Of a stretch of 64,000 nucleotides of DNA, positions 27,965 to 37,090 are shown in pieces. The number at the start of each line of letters is the position of its first letter. Position 1 is the stretch's first letter. The notes below the pieces were generated by a model that saw nothing but the letters and a program-made list of their open reading frames with translations, did no database searches and was not told where the DNA came from. Source of the stretch: Actinomycetota bacterium (GTDB taxonomy: Bacteria; Actinomycetota; Actinomycetes; Nanopelagicales; Nanopelagicaceae); NCBI GenBank assembly GCA_009699205.1, contig WLOP01000007.1:33749-97748 (forward strand), in the 5' to 3' direction. The position numbers and the translations under genes are program-made.

Positions 27965-29900
27965 TTGCGCTTGCAAACTGACTTGCGTAAAGATCGTAAT
28001 AGAAACCTTTGCGAGCCATTAATTCATCATGGCGACCTTGCTCGAGTAAGCGCCCCTTATCCATAACTAAAATCGTATCAGCGTCACGAATAGTTGAAAG
28101 ACGATGGGCAATGACAAAACTCGTGCGTCCTTTTCGAAGTCTAGTCATAGCTTGTTGGACAAGTACTTCAGTTCGCGTATCGACCGAACTTGTAGCCTCG
28201 TCCAAGATAAGAATTGCAGGATCTGCCATAAACGCTCGAGCAATTGTGATTAATTGACGTTCGCCATTAGAGACGGTGGAATTGTCATCTGTAAGTTGTG
28301 AGTCATAGCCATGAGGTAATGAACGCAAGAAGTGGTCGATATTTGCAGCCTTGGCTGCTTCAATTACTAATTCATCCGTCGGTTCATCACTACCGAAGGC
28401 GATATTTTCGCGCATAGTCCCGGTAAAGAGCCAGGTATCTTGCAGAACCATTCCGAATTGTCGGCGCAGGTCATCACGAGTGAGATCCCGAATATCGATT
28501 CCATCCAAAGTGATCGACCCTGAACCTATTTCGTAGAAGCGCATAATCAGATTAACAAGAGTTGTTTTCCCTGCGCCTGTCGGACCCACAATCGCTACAG
28601 TTTCGCCAGATTTAACGGTGAGCGAGAAATCTTCGATTAATGGTTGATCAGGTGAATAGTTAAACGAAACGTTTTTGAAGGAAATCTCGCCTTGGGCACG
28701 ATCTATATAAGCGGCATCGATTGGATCTGCGATCTCTTCTTGGGCATCTAACATCTCAAATAATCGTTCTGCTGAAGCAACACCTGACTGGACGGTATTC
28801 ATTAAACCCGCAATTTGAGCCAGCGGCATTCCAAATTGGCGTGAATACTGAATAAATGCTTGCACATCGCCCAATGACATGCCACCGGTTGCTACTCGAT
28901 ATCCACCAAGTACTGCGATTCCTACATAAATCAAATTCGAAATCAGAGCGGTCGTTGGTTGGATAATGCCTGACATGAACTGAGCCTTAAAACTTGATTG
29001 ATTGAGCTTTTCATTAAGGTGAGAAAAATCAGCAATTGCTTGTTCGCGCCGCCCAAATACTTTGACCAAGGCATGGCCAGTATGCATCTCTTCAACATGG
29101 CCGTTTAGTTTTCCAGTCCAATCCCACTGCGCAATAAATTGTTTCTGAGACTTCTTGGCAATCTTGATGGAGAAAAACATACTGAGAGGAATTGCGATAA
29201 TGGATACCAGTGCGAGTTCTGGACTGATCCAAACCATCATTGCTAGTACAGAAATAATGGTCAATAAAGAGTTCAGAATCTGCGAAAGCCCCTGCTGTAG
29301 CGAGTTAGAAATATTATCGATGTCATTGGTAACGCGGCTAAGAAGGTCCCCACGAGATTGGGTATCAAAATAACTTAGTGGCAGGCGACCAATCTTCTCT
29401 TCAGCCAGGCGCCTCAATCGCAAGACTGATCGTTGTGTCACGCCCGCCATTAAGTAGCCTTGTAGCCACATGAATAGCGACGAGAACGCGTAGAGAGCGA
29501 TAGCCAAGAGAAGAATCTTTGAAACCGATGCAAAGTCGATTCCTTGTCCAGGGATGACTGAACTTTTTTCAAGCATATCGGCCAATCGGTTTTCACCTTT
29601 TGCCCGTAAACCAGCAACTGCATCTACTTTTGAAATACCTGCAGGCATTCTGCGGCCAAGAAATCCATAGAAGACATAGTTAGTTGCACGTCCTAGAATT
29701 TTTGGTCCGAAAGATCCAATTACCACGCTGGTGGTGATTAAGGAAAGAACGAGTGCCAGAGTTTTTCTCTCTGGACCTAACTCGCTAAGAAGGCGACGAA
29801 GTGAGCCTTTAAAATCTTTAGACTTTGATGGAGGAGCGCCAAACATCCCCATCATCGGACCTCGTGGTCCAGCTCCAGCGGCAGGACGGTGTGAACTCAT
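27957..29900 (-). CDS. ABC exporter half-transporter, catalytic-Glu subunit
   Basis: 647 residues: Gly/Pro-rich cytoplasmic start, six-helix ABC_membrane domain (~50-370), C-terminal ATPase with GPTGAGKTTL, VSNGERQLITIARA and ILDEATSSVD. Walker B keeps the catalytic Glu, but the signature LSGGQ is altered to VSNGE. Its partner (next gene) has the opposite pattern, as in heterodimeric exporters such as TM287/288 and LmrCD, leaving one competent ATP site. ATG 29900 overlaps the partner stop (ATGA) and has GGAGGAAG upstream; an upstream start at 29954 lies inside the partner gene. Likely drug or lipid efflux. Confidence 0.92.
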   Translation of the reverse strand: MSSHRPAAGAGPRGPMMGMFGAPPSKSKDFKGSLRRLLSELGPERKTLALVLSLITTSVVIGSFGPKILGRATNYVFYGFLGRRMPAGISKVDAVAGLRAKGENRLADMLEKSSVIPGQGIDFASVSKILLLAIALYAFSSLFMWLQGYLMAGVTQRSVLRLRRLAEEKIGRLPLSYFDTQSRGDLLSRVTNDIDNISNSLQQGLSQILNSLLTIISVLAMMVWISPELALVSIIAIPLSMFFSIKIAKKSQKQFIAQWDWTGKLNGHVEEMHTGHALVKVFGRREQAIADFSHLNEKLNQSSFKAQFMSGIIQPTTALISNLIYVGIAVLGGYRVATGGMSLGDVQAFIQYSRQFGMPLAQIAGLMNTVQSGVASAERLFEMLDAQEEIADPIDAAYIDRAQGEISFKNVSFNYSPDQPLIEDFSLTVKSGETVAIVGPTGAGKTTLVNLIMRFYEIGSGSITLDGIDIRDLTRDDLRRQFGMVLQDTWLFTGTMRENIAFGSDEPTDELVIEAAKAANIDHFLRSLPHGYDSQLTDDNSTVSNGERQLITIARAFMADPAILILDEATSSVDTRTEVLVQQAMTRLRKGRTSFVIAHRLSTIRDADTILVMDKGRLLEQGRHDELMARKGFYYDLYASQFASAIE

Positions 29901-31630
29901 GATGCTTCCTCCGGACTCAATTGCGAAAGTACAATTTCGCGATAAGTCGAGCAATCCTTCATCAACTCATGATGTTTACCGATGCCAACGATGTTTCCGG
30001 CATCAAGAACAATTATTTGGTCAGCATCCAAAATGGTACTTACTCTTTGCGCTACAACTATGAGCGTTGCATCCTTTACATGTTCGGCAAGGGATTCACG
30101 CAATTTACTATCGGTTGCATAATCCAAGGCCGAGAAGCTGTCATCCAAAATGTAGATATGAGGGCGCTTGACGACAGCCCGAGCAATGGAGAGACGCTGG
30201 CGTTGACCCCCAGAAAAATTAGTCCCTCCTTGTGCGACGTTGCCTTCAAGCTTTTCCGGTAACTCTGAGATGAAATCCTCCGCTTGCGCGATCTTCAGCG
30301 CGTCCCATAACTGACTATCAGTGGCGTCGGCATCTCCGTATCGAAGGTTTGCTCCTACTGTGCCACCGAAAAGAAATGCTCTCTGAGGAACTAATCCGAT
30401 CTCTGCCCAAATCGATTCAAGGCTTTGATCTTCAACTTTTAAACCATTAATTAAAATTTCTCCGTTTGTGCAATCGATAAAGCGCGGAATCAGATTGAGC
30501 AACGTAGTTTTGCCACTTCCAGTACTACCAACAATCGCAGTCATCTCCCCCGGCTTGGCTGTGAAAGTTATACCCGTAAGCACTGGATGTTCGGCTCCTG
30601 GATATCTAAATTCCACATCCTTGAATTCCAAAATTCCTGTGCGGTGTGTTGGCACTTGAGGGGTTGAAGTTTCGACAACAGAAGATTGAGTTTGGAGGAC
30701 TTCTTGGATTCGTTCAGCACTCGCTGCAGCTCTCGGAATCATAAGCGACATCATTACGGCCATCATTACGCTTGAAAGTATCTGCATGATGTAGGCCAAA
30801 AAAGCGGTGAGATTACCGATGGGCATCTCGCCAGCATCGACAAGTTTCCCGCCAAACCAAATAACAGCAACGCTAGAAATATTCAGGATGAGCATGAGTG
30901 ATGGGAACATGATTGCGAAGGTGCGCGTCACGCTCAATGTTGTATGCATGAGGTCTTCGCTAGTTTCGGCAAACCTTGCTTCTTCGTGTTTAGTTTTCAC
31001 AAATGCGCGGATAACGCGAACACCACTTAACTGCTCTCGCAATACTAAGTTGATTCGATCGACCTTAATCTGCATAACCCGGAATAAGGGAACCACGCGA
31101 CGGAGCAGTGTCCAGATGAGGAGCGACATAACTGGTACCGCAACGAGCAACAACCCAGAAAGTTTCACATTTGTACGTAGGGCCATAATCACTGCGCCAA
31201 TGCCTGTCATCGGTGCACTTACCATCATGGTTAGCCCCATAAATAGAACCATCTGTACTTGCTGCACATCGTTGGTATTGCGCGTAATCAGCGATGGGGC
31301 ACCAAATTGATTGAGTTCGCGAGCAGAAAAACGCTCCACTGACGAAAAGACAGCACTTCTGAGATCTCGGCCAAAGGCCATCGAGACTCTTGCGCTGTAA
31401 TACGCCAAAATAATTGAAGCACCCATAATTAGTACAGCTGCGCCCAACATAATCGCACCGATTTTCCAGATATACCCGACATCTCCTTGGGCGACGCCAT
31501 TGTTGATCAAATCTGCATTAAGAGTTGGCAGATACAAGTTGGCAATTGATTGTATGAGCAGGAGAAGCAAAATAAACAGAACGCTCGCTCTGTATGGACG
31601 AAGAAAGGTCTTAAGAATGCTAATCAACAC
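29897..31630 (-). CDS. ABC exporter half-transporter, degenerate-site subunit
   Basis: 577 residues: six-helix ABC_membrane domain beginning LKTFLRPYRASVLFILLLLLIQSIANLYLP, then ATPase with GSTGSGKTTL, intact [14 protein letters not shown] and Walker B ILDDSFSALD, in which Asp replaces the catalytic Glu. This is the non-canonical half of a heterodimeric exporter, complementary to the downstream subunit. First gene of the three-gene efflux set. An SGNH hydrolase gene ends ~70 nt upstream on the same strand. Confidence 0.92.
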   Translation of the reverse strand: MLISILKTFLRPYRASVLFILLLLLIQSIANLYLPTLNADLINNGVAQGDVGYIWKIGAIMLGAAVLIMGASIILAYYSARVSMAFGRDLRSAVFSSVERFSARELNQFGAPSLITRNTNDVQQVQMVLFMGLTMMVSAPMTGIGAVIMALRTNVKLSGLLLVAVPVMSLLIWTLLRRVVPLFRVMQIKVDRINLVLREQLSGVRVIRAFVKTKHEEARFAETSEDLMHTTLSVTRTFAIMFPSLMLILNISSVAVIWFGGKLVDAGEMPIGNLTAFLAYIMQILSSVMMAVMMSLMIPRAAASAERIQEVLQTQSSVVETSTPQVPTHRTGILEFKDVEFRYPGAEHPVLTGITFTAKPGEMTAIVGSTGSGKTTLLNLIPRFIDCTNGEILINGLKVEDQSLESIWAEIGLVPQRAFLFGGTVGANLRYGDADATDSQLWDALKIAQAEDFISELPEKLEGNVAQGGTNFSGGQRQRLSIARAVVKRPHIYILDDSFSALDYATDSKLRESLAEHVKDATLIVVAQRVSTILDADQIIVLDAGNIVGIGKHHELMKDCSTYREIVLSQLSPEEAS

Positions 31631-31701
31631 TCAGGCGGCTCCAATGGGTATATCCGAAGCCTACTGCGCAGAGAGTTATTTTTCCTCCGCTTTAAAAAAG
31701 C

Positions 31702-32292
31702 CTATAAACCGAGGCTTTTGAGCCAGAGATCTGCCATCAATTGGTGCCCCAGGACAGTGGGATGAATTCCATCTTCAGCAAATTGCGCCATTGGAGCGGA
31801 CTTAATCAGCTCTGTAAAGTATGCATCGAAAGGAACGAGTACAGCATCATATTCCTTGGCCAAACGATGGACTACATCGATTTTGGGATCTAAATCTTCG
31901 CGCCACCCATTCATCTCATCCCGGACAGGTAATAGAAAAGGCTCACACAAAACGAAGCGAACATCGCCTTGCTTGCGGGTTGCATCTAGCACTCGGCGAT
32001 AACTCTCTTCAAAATCTGCTGTGCTAGTTGGGTCGTTGTCGTCATATCTACGCCACGTGTCATTGATGCCAATCGCTATTGATACAAGCGAAGGCTGGTG
32101 ATCGAGCACATCAGTTGTCCAGCGACTTTCCAAATCGAGTAAGCGGTGTCCGCTAGTACCCACGTTAATTATTGTTCCCGCTAACCGTCCGCTTGTGGCA
32201 ATCTCATTGACATAACCGTCGCCAAATGGTGGCTCGACATCACGACCGCAATCTGTGACGCTATCGCCAATAAAGACGCTTATCTGACTCAT
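31702..32292 (-). CDS. SGNH/GDSL-type hydrolase
   Basis: 196 residues of the SGNH esterase fold: block I IGDSVTDCGRD (Ser nucleophile), block II Gly in INVGTSGHRLLDL, block III IGINDTWRRYDD (Asn), block V DGIHPTVLGHQLMAD (Asp and His). No signal peptide, so a cytoplasmic esterase or lipase-like enzyme. ATG 32292 is preceded by AGGGGAG; a start at 32370 would lack one. Substrate unknown; family members often deacylate sugars or lipids. Confidence 0.9.
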   Translation of the reverse strand: MSQISVFIGDSVTDCGRDVEPPFGDGYVNEIATSGRLAGTIINVGTSGHRLLDLESRWTTDVLDHQPSLVSIAIGINDTWRRYDDNDPTSTADFEESYRRVLDATRKQGDVRFVLCEPFLLPVRDEMNGWREDLDPKIDVVHRLAKEYDAVLVPFDAYFTELIKSAPMAQFAEDGIHPTVLGHQLMADLWLKSLGL

Positions 32293-32414
32293 GGGCTCCC
32301 CTAATCGCAACGACACCGGACAATCTGTAGTGGCCTCAGCAGGGTTGAGTTTAGAGCAACTCTTGCCCAAAGAAGGGATTTCAATAACTCTATAATTCGG
32401 ATTAAGATGTGGGT

Positions 32415-33323
32415 ATGGAACTGCAGAAAATCATTCTTTACTATGGTTTCACGCCGATTTCTGACCCTGAAGCTGTCCGCTTGTGGCAACAAACTTTATG
32501 CGAATCTCTCAATCTAAAAGGGCGCATCCTAATCTCCAAGCATGGGATCAACGGAACCCTTGGTGGAGATATCTCTGCGCTGCGTACTTACGTAAAAAAC
32601 ACGAGGAAATATCCTGGTTTTAAAAAGATTGATTTTAAATGGTCCTCTAGCGAGGGTGATGATTTTCCACGCCTTTCCATCCGTATTCGCGATGAGTTAG
32701 TCGCATTCGGTAACCCCAACGAATTGGTAGTCGATGTGAACGGTGTTGTCGGTGGCGGAAAACATTTGCGTCCCGAAGAAGTGGATCAGTTGGTGGCAGA
32801 GCGTGGAGATGAAGTTGTCTTCTTTGATGGACGTAATGCCTTCGAAGCCAAAATCGGAAAGTTTCGCAATGCGGTCGTGCCAGATGTTGAAACTTCTCGC
32901 GATTTTGTCAGCGAAATCGAAAGCGGAAAGTATGACCATCTTAAGAAAAATCCTGTTGTCACCTATTGCACCGGTGGAATTCGCTGCGAAATTCTCTCAT
33001 CGGTAATGATCAACCGTGGGTTTGAAGAGGTCTATCAAATTAAGGGTGGAATTGTCCGCTACGGCAAACAGATTGGCGATGACGGGCTCTGGGAGGGCTC
33101 GCTATTCACCTTCGACGATCGCATGGCAATTGATTTCAGTAAAAAGGCGAAGGTGATTGGTGAGTGCGAGAAATGTTCATCCCCCACCAAGCAGTTTTAT
33201 AATTGTGCCAACGCAAGCTGCCACAAACTTGTCCTCCTCTGTGATGAATGCTCTGCACTAGACGTCAGCAAAGGCTGCGGCCATACCAGCACGCGCTATA
33301 ACAACGCTGAGATGATTGGCTGA
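32415..33323 (+). CDS. trhO: tRNA uridine-34 hydroxylase (TrhO/YceA, rhodanese-like)
   Basis: 302 residues: N-terminal UPF0176 domain ([37 protein letters not shown]), a rhodanese domain with [13 protein letters not shown] and active Cys loop [14 protein letters not shown] (about 180-195), and a C-terminal Cys-rich zinc-like tail ([29 protein letters not shown]). TrhO hydroxylates wobble uridine toward ho5U in some tRNAs. ATG 32415 chosen over GTG 32409. A TATAAT box at 32391-32396 gives a ~12-nt 5' leader. Confidence 0.9.
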   Translation: MELQKIILYYGFTPISDPEAVRLWQQTLCESLNLKGRILISKHGINGTLGGDISALRTYVKNTRKYPGFKKIDFKWSSSEGDDFPRLSIRIRDELVAFGNPNELVVDVNGVVGGGKHLRPEEVDQLVAERGDEVVFFDGRNAFEAKIGKFRNAVVPDVETSRDFVSEIESGKYDHLKKNPVVTYCTGGIRCEILSSVMINRGFEEVYQIKGGIVRYGKQIGDDGLWEGSLFTFDDRMAIDFSKKAKVIGECEKCSSPTKQFYNCANASCHKLVLLCDECSALDVSKGCGHTSTRYNNAEMIG

Positions 33324-33396
33324 GCCCTGAGATAAAAGTGATGGGCCTTTGGTAGGATTTGCCATCGCATTCCATTAGGTCCGATAGGGGTTAAAT

Positions 33397-33927
33397 ATGG
33401 CTATTACACAGACTCGCAAGGTTGCAATCGCGCTTACGATCGCGGCCCTTGCCCTCACAGGTTGCAGCAAAGGTTCCACTAACGGAAATGCCGCGCCAGA
33501 TCAATCTTCATCTCTCACCGAAACAAAAGCTCCTTCTGCCACCATCGACTTCGGCGGAGACCAAACTCTTAAAACAGGTGTTGTTATTACTGTTACAGAC
33601 CCTGTCTCATTCACTCCTGGTCAATTTGCATCCAACTACGTTAAAACACAGGTAGCAAATAAATTTGATGTGACAATTAATAATGGCGGCACAACTGATG
33701 TTGATATGACGACAGTAACAATTCTCTCCAAGTCAGGTTCTAACAATTGCGTCGACGTACTAGATGGCGACAGTGGAATCATTGGTGCGCCAACAGATCC
33801 ACTAGCAGCCGGTGCAACAGCAACATTTAGTTACGGAATTGCTTGTGATGCAAAGGTTGGAGACCCACTGAACATCTCAATCTCAGTTGGAGCAGATGTT
33901 ATTAACGTAGATGGAAAACTTAACTAA
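33397..33927 (+). CDS. Small exported lipoprotein
   Basis: 176 residues with a clear lipoprotein signal: basic MAITQTRKVA, hydrophobic IALTIAALA and lipobox LTGC (Cys 23). The mature part is Ser/Thr-rich then a beta-rich domain (KTGVVITVTDPVSFTPGQFASNYVK, ...TFSYGIACDAKVGD) similar in style to DUF4352/immunoglobulin-like lipoproteins, with two Cys (NNCVDV, GIACDA) that could pair. AGGGG precedes the ATG. Function unknown. It proves that the lipoprotein export route exists in this cell. Confidence 0.8.
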   Translation: MAITQTRKVAIALTIAALALTGCSKGSTNGNAAPDQSSSLTETKAPSATIDFGGDQTLKTGVVITVTDPVSFTPGQFASNYVKTQVANKFDVTINNGGTTDVDMTTVTILSKSGSNNCVDVLDGDSGIIGAPTDPLAAGATATFSYGIACDAKVGDPLNISISVGADVINVDGKLN

Positions 33928-33946
33928 ATAAACTTAAGTAGTTTTC

Positions 33947-34933
33947 TTAGTTGGCAGGCTCCGGGAAATGGCAAGCGATTGTCTGTCCCGGAGCAATCTC
34001 TACAGTCTGAGGAACATCTGTAAAGCACTTTGCCTGGGTCTTCCAGCAGCGAGTATTGAATACGCAACCAGCAGGTGGGTTCATAGGGCTTGGTAAATCT
34101 CCCTGCAAGATAATTCGCTCGCGCATCCGTTCAATCTTAGGATCTGGAATAGGTACGGCCGAGAGAAGTGCCTTTGTGTATGGGTGGCGAGGACTATTAA
34201 AGAGCGATTCTGTTGTTGCAGTTTCCATTACCTTGCCAAGATACATAACAACTACGCGATCTGAAATATGTTGCACGACAGAAAGATCGTGCGCCACAAA
34301 AAGATAGGAAAGGCCAAGTTCCTTCTGCAGGTCATCAAGTAGGTTTACAACTTGTGCTTGAATAGAAACATCGAGAGCAGATACTGGTTCATCAGCAACA
34401 ATTAGCTTTGGTCGAAGCGCTAACGCACGGGCGATTCCAATTCTTTGCCGCTGTCCCCCGGAGAATTCATGAGGAAAACGATTGATATGTTCTGGGTTTA
34501 AGCCCACCCGATCCAAAAGGTCCTGAATCGCCTTTTTGCGACCGCCCTCAGGCTCAACGCCGTGAATGATAAAAGAGGACTCGATAATTGTGCCAACGGT
34601 GTGACGCGGATTGAGGGATGCAAACGGGTCTTGGAAAATCATCTGCATCTGTGAGCGAAATGGCTTCATATCTTTGCGTGAAAGATGAGTTATATCTTCG
34701 CCATCGAAAAGCATCGCGCCTTCGGTTGGCTCATAGATCTTCATTACTGTCCGGCCGACTGTTGTCTTTCCGCAGCCAGATTCACCCACAAGCCCGACAG
34801 TTTCGCCATGTCCGATTGTGAGGTCCACACCATCGACAGCTTTAACGACAGCTTTCTCACGAGAGAAAAATCCGCCAGCTGTCGTCTTAAAGTGCTTCTT
34901 TAAACCTTTGAGTTCAAGAATATTTTCGCTCAC
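33947..34933 (-). CDS. dppF: Peptide ABC importer ATP-binding protein (DppF/OppF-like)
   Basis: 328 residues: ABC ATPase with [27 protein letters not shown]-type Q-loop, [26 protein letters not shown] and the C-terminal oligopeptide extension with its Cys motif [14 protein letters not shown] (iron-sulfur or structural site typical of Opp/Dpp ATPases). Last gene of the importer operon, abutting dppD (0 nt apart). It powers uptake of di- or oligopeptides with DppD. Confidence 0.92.
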   Translation of the reverse strand: MSENILELKGLKKHFKTTAGGFFSREKAVVKAVDGVDLTIGHGETVGLVGESGCGKTTVGRTVMKIYEPTEGAMLFDGEDITHLSRKDMKPFRSQMQMIFQDPFASLNPRHTVGTIIESSFIIHGVEPEGGRKKAIQDLLDRVGLNPEHINRFPHEFSGGQRQRIGIARALALRPKLIVADEPVSALDVSIQAQVVNLLDDLQKELGLSYLFVAHDLSVVQHISDRVVVMYLGKVMETATTESLFNSPRHPYTKALLSAVPIPDPKIERMRERIILQGDLPSPMNPPAGCVFNTRCWKTQAKCFTDVPQTVEIAPGQTIACHFPEPAN

Positions 34934-35968
34934 TTATTTCGCTCCTGATTCATTCTTAGCAAGGAGTTGATGAAGCTGGGTCGTAGATAAATGGCAGCGA
35001 GCAAAATGATCGGTACTCTTTTCGTCGAGATTTGGATTGGTGGTTTTACAAAGATTGCCTGCAACACTGCTTGCAAATTGGCAGCGGGGTTCAAAAGCGC
35101 ATCCGCGAGGCAGATTAATTAGCGAAGGTGGTTGCCCCGGGATTGCGCTGAGGCGATGAGAACCTAACTTATCTACACGGGGAATCGAATTGAGCAGTCC
35201 TACGGTGTAAGGCTGAAGTGGGTTGTAGAAAGTTTCGTCAATGCTGGCGTTTTCAACAATACGTCCCCCGTACATAACGCACACTCGATCAGCCACTTCG
35301 GCAACAACGCCAAGATCGTGGGTGATCAAGATGATCGCCATATTAAATTCCTTTTGCAAGCCACCAAGGAGTTGCAGAATTTGGGATTGCACAGTGACAT
35401 CCAGTGCAGTTGTAGGTTCGTCAGCAATTAAAAGTGATGGATTGTTCACAAGCGCCATGGCAATCATTACGCGCTGTCGCATACCGCCAGAAAATTGATG
35501 AGGGAATTCGTTCACGCGCTTATCAACATCTGGAATTCCAACTAAATCAAGCATCTCTTTAGCGCGGGCAAAGCCATCTCGCTTGGAACCTGAGTTGTAG
35601 AGCCCCCACGCTTCAGCAATTTGATCTCCGACAGAGTAATAAGGGTGCAGTGCAGACATTGGATCTTGGAAGATCATTGACATTGTCTTGCCACGCATGC
35701 GACGAACTACCTCGGTTGGGGCCGAGATCACATCAACTGGCCCTGATTCAAGGTTGATAAATGCCTGGCCCGTAATCTGAGTGCGTTGAGGATTGTGTAG
35801 GCCCATAACGGCGAGGTTGGTTACTGATTTACCTGAACCGGATTCACCAACAATTGCTAGGGTTTCGCCGAGGTCAACGCTGTAAGAAATATCGTTGGCA
35901 GCAAGTACAACACCATCTTCGGTCGGGAAGGAAACAGAGAGATTCTTAACTTCAAGGAATTTACTCAC
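34934..35968 (-). CDS. dppD: Peptide ABC importer ATP-binding protein (DppD/OppD-like)
   Basis: 344 residues: Walker [15 protein letters not shown], signature [15 protein letters not shown], Walker [16 protein letters not shown], and the C-terminal oligo_HPY region with [18 protein letters not shown]. Overlaps the permease gene dppB by 4 nt (ATGA at 35965-35968). With DppF it forms the heterodimeric ATPase pair of the transporter. Confidence 0.92.
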   Translation of the reverse strand: MSKFLEVKNLSVSFPTEDGVVLAANDISYSVDLGETLAIVGESGSGKSVTNLAVMGLHNPQRTQITGQAFINLESGPVDVISAPTEVVRRMRGKTMSMIFQDPMSALHPYYSVGDQIAEAWGLYNSGSKRDGFARAKEMLDLVGIPDVDKRVNEFPHQFSGGMRQRVMIAMALVNNPSLLIADEPTTALDVTVQSQILQLLGGLQKEFNMAIILITHDLGVVAEVADRVCVMYGGRIVENASIDETFYNPLQPYTVGLLNSIPRVDKLGSHRLSAIPGQPPSLINLPRGCAFEPRCQFASSVAGNLCKTTNPNLDEKSTDHFARCHLSTTQLHQLLAKNESGAK

Positions 35969-36975
35969 GATTGGCGCACCCGAGGATCTATGAAGGCGTA
36001 GGCGATATCTACGATCAAGTTCATGACAACAACAAAGGCTGATGCCAAAAGCGTGGTGGAGAGAATAATTGGTAAGTCATAGGTTTCTGTTACAGCTTTT
36101 ACGCTGAGGCGGCCAAGACCCGATAGACCGAAAATACCCTCTGTGATGATGGCCCCACCAAGCAAACCTGCAAAATCCAAGCCAGCAATTGTCACAATTG
36201 GTGCCAACGCTGCGCGGAGTGTGTGCTTGCGAAGAATAACCTTTTCGCTCAAACCTTTTGCTCGCGCCGTTCGGATAAAGTCTTCGCTGGAAGTTTCAAT
36301 AACATTCGAACGAGTAAATCGAGTGTAGGTAGCGGCATATGCCAAAGCCAAAGTTGCACACGGAAAGAAGAAGGTTTTTAGCCAACCAACAGGATCAATG
36401 AAAGGATTATGCCAGTCCCCAAGTTCAAGCGGGTTCACGATATTAAATTTCAACACTACGAAGAGCACAATCAAAATACCTGAGATAAATGTGGGAAGCG
36501 AAGTTCCTACCAGCACGAAGACCGAACTAGCTTTATCTAAGAATTTGCCTTTATTTTTGGCCGCAATGACGCCAAGAGAAATTCCAAGCGAAAGCCACAT
36601 AATGAAAGCGCCAAGAGCCAAACTCAATGTGATTGGGAAAGCCTCGGCCAATATTCCAGTCACGCACTCGTGGCGGTTAAAGGAATATCCGAAAGAAGGT
36701 GCGGGGCACTCAGCACCTTGTGTGTACACGCGGCCATGAAAGAGACCTTGGATAAATCTCCACCATTGCTCCATGACCGATACGTCTAGGCCCAAGCGAT
36801 GGCGATTTGCTTCAATAATGTCTGGGGTGCACTGCTTGGTGCAATTAAGGCGTGCTGGGTCGATTGGTAGCCAATCGAAGATAAAGTAAATCGCGATACT
36901 TACAATCAGCATCAATACAAGGGTGTAGAGCAACCGGCGTGAAATGTACTTAAGCAATCTGTCGCACCCTTTCAT
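35965..36975 (-). CDS. dppB: Peptide ABC importer permease (DppB-like)
   Basis: About 336 residues with six membrane helices; first helix LKYISRRLLYTLVLMLIVSIAIYFIFDWLPIDPAR is typical of DppB, and the EAA-type loop RTARAKGLSEKVILRKHTLRAALAPIV is present. Between helices 1 and 2 there is a longer periplasm-side loop than usual with four Cys (NCTKQC, AECPAP, HEC). Start uncertain: ATG 36975 has no ribosome site; TTG 36957 (giving MLKYISRR) has AAAGGG upstream and matches family starts better. Confidence 0.9.
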   Translation of the reverse strand: MKGCDRLLKYISRRLLYTLVLMLIVSIAIYFIFDWLPIDPARLNCTKQCTPDIIEANRHRLGLDVSVMEQWWRFIQGLFHGRVYTQGAECPAPSFGYSFNRHECVTGILAEAFPITLSLALGAFIMWLSLGISLGVIAAKNKGKFLDKASSVFVLVGTSLPTFISGILIVLFVVLKFNIVNPLELGDWHNPFIDPVGWLKTFFFPCATLALAYAATYTRFTRSNVIETSSEDFIRTARAKGLSEKVILRKHTLRAALAPIVTIAGLDFAGLLGGAIITEGIFGLSGLGRLSVKAVTETYDLPIILSTTLLASAFVVVMNLIVDIAYAFIDPRVRQS

Positions 36976-37015
36976 ACTCTTAATTATTAAATTTACTTTT
37001 AATTCCGTTCCACCA

Positions 37016-37045
37016 GTGTGGGTGGCTATTGCTAGCCACCCACAC
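37016..37045 (-). other. Intercistronic hairpin between dppA and dppB
   Basis: Perfect 13-bp stem GTGTGGGTGGCTA / TAGCCACCCACAC with TTGC loop, lying in the 115-nt gap between the binding-protein gene and the permease gene. No T-run follows on the minus strand, so it is more likely an mRNA-stabilising or partial-termination element that lets the binding protein exceed the membrane parts, as in malE-malF. Confidence 0.75.
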
Positions 37046-37090
37046 CAGCGTTAGAAAAGTTCTACTTCTGTATTACCTAAAGGATTAACC

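Noticed and set aside
37016..37045. Rho-independent terminator after dppA
   Set aside because: The stem is strong but no T-run follows on the transcribed strand, and the rest of the importer operon lies downstream.
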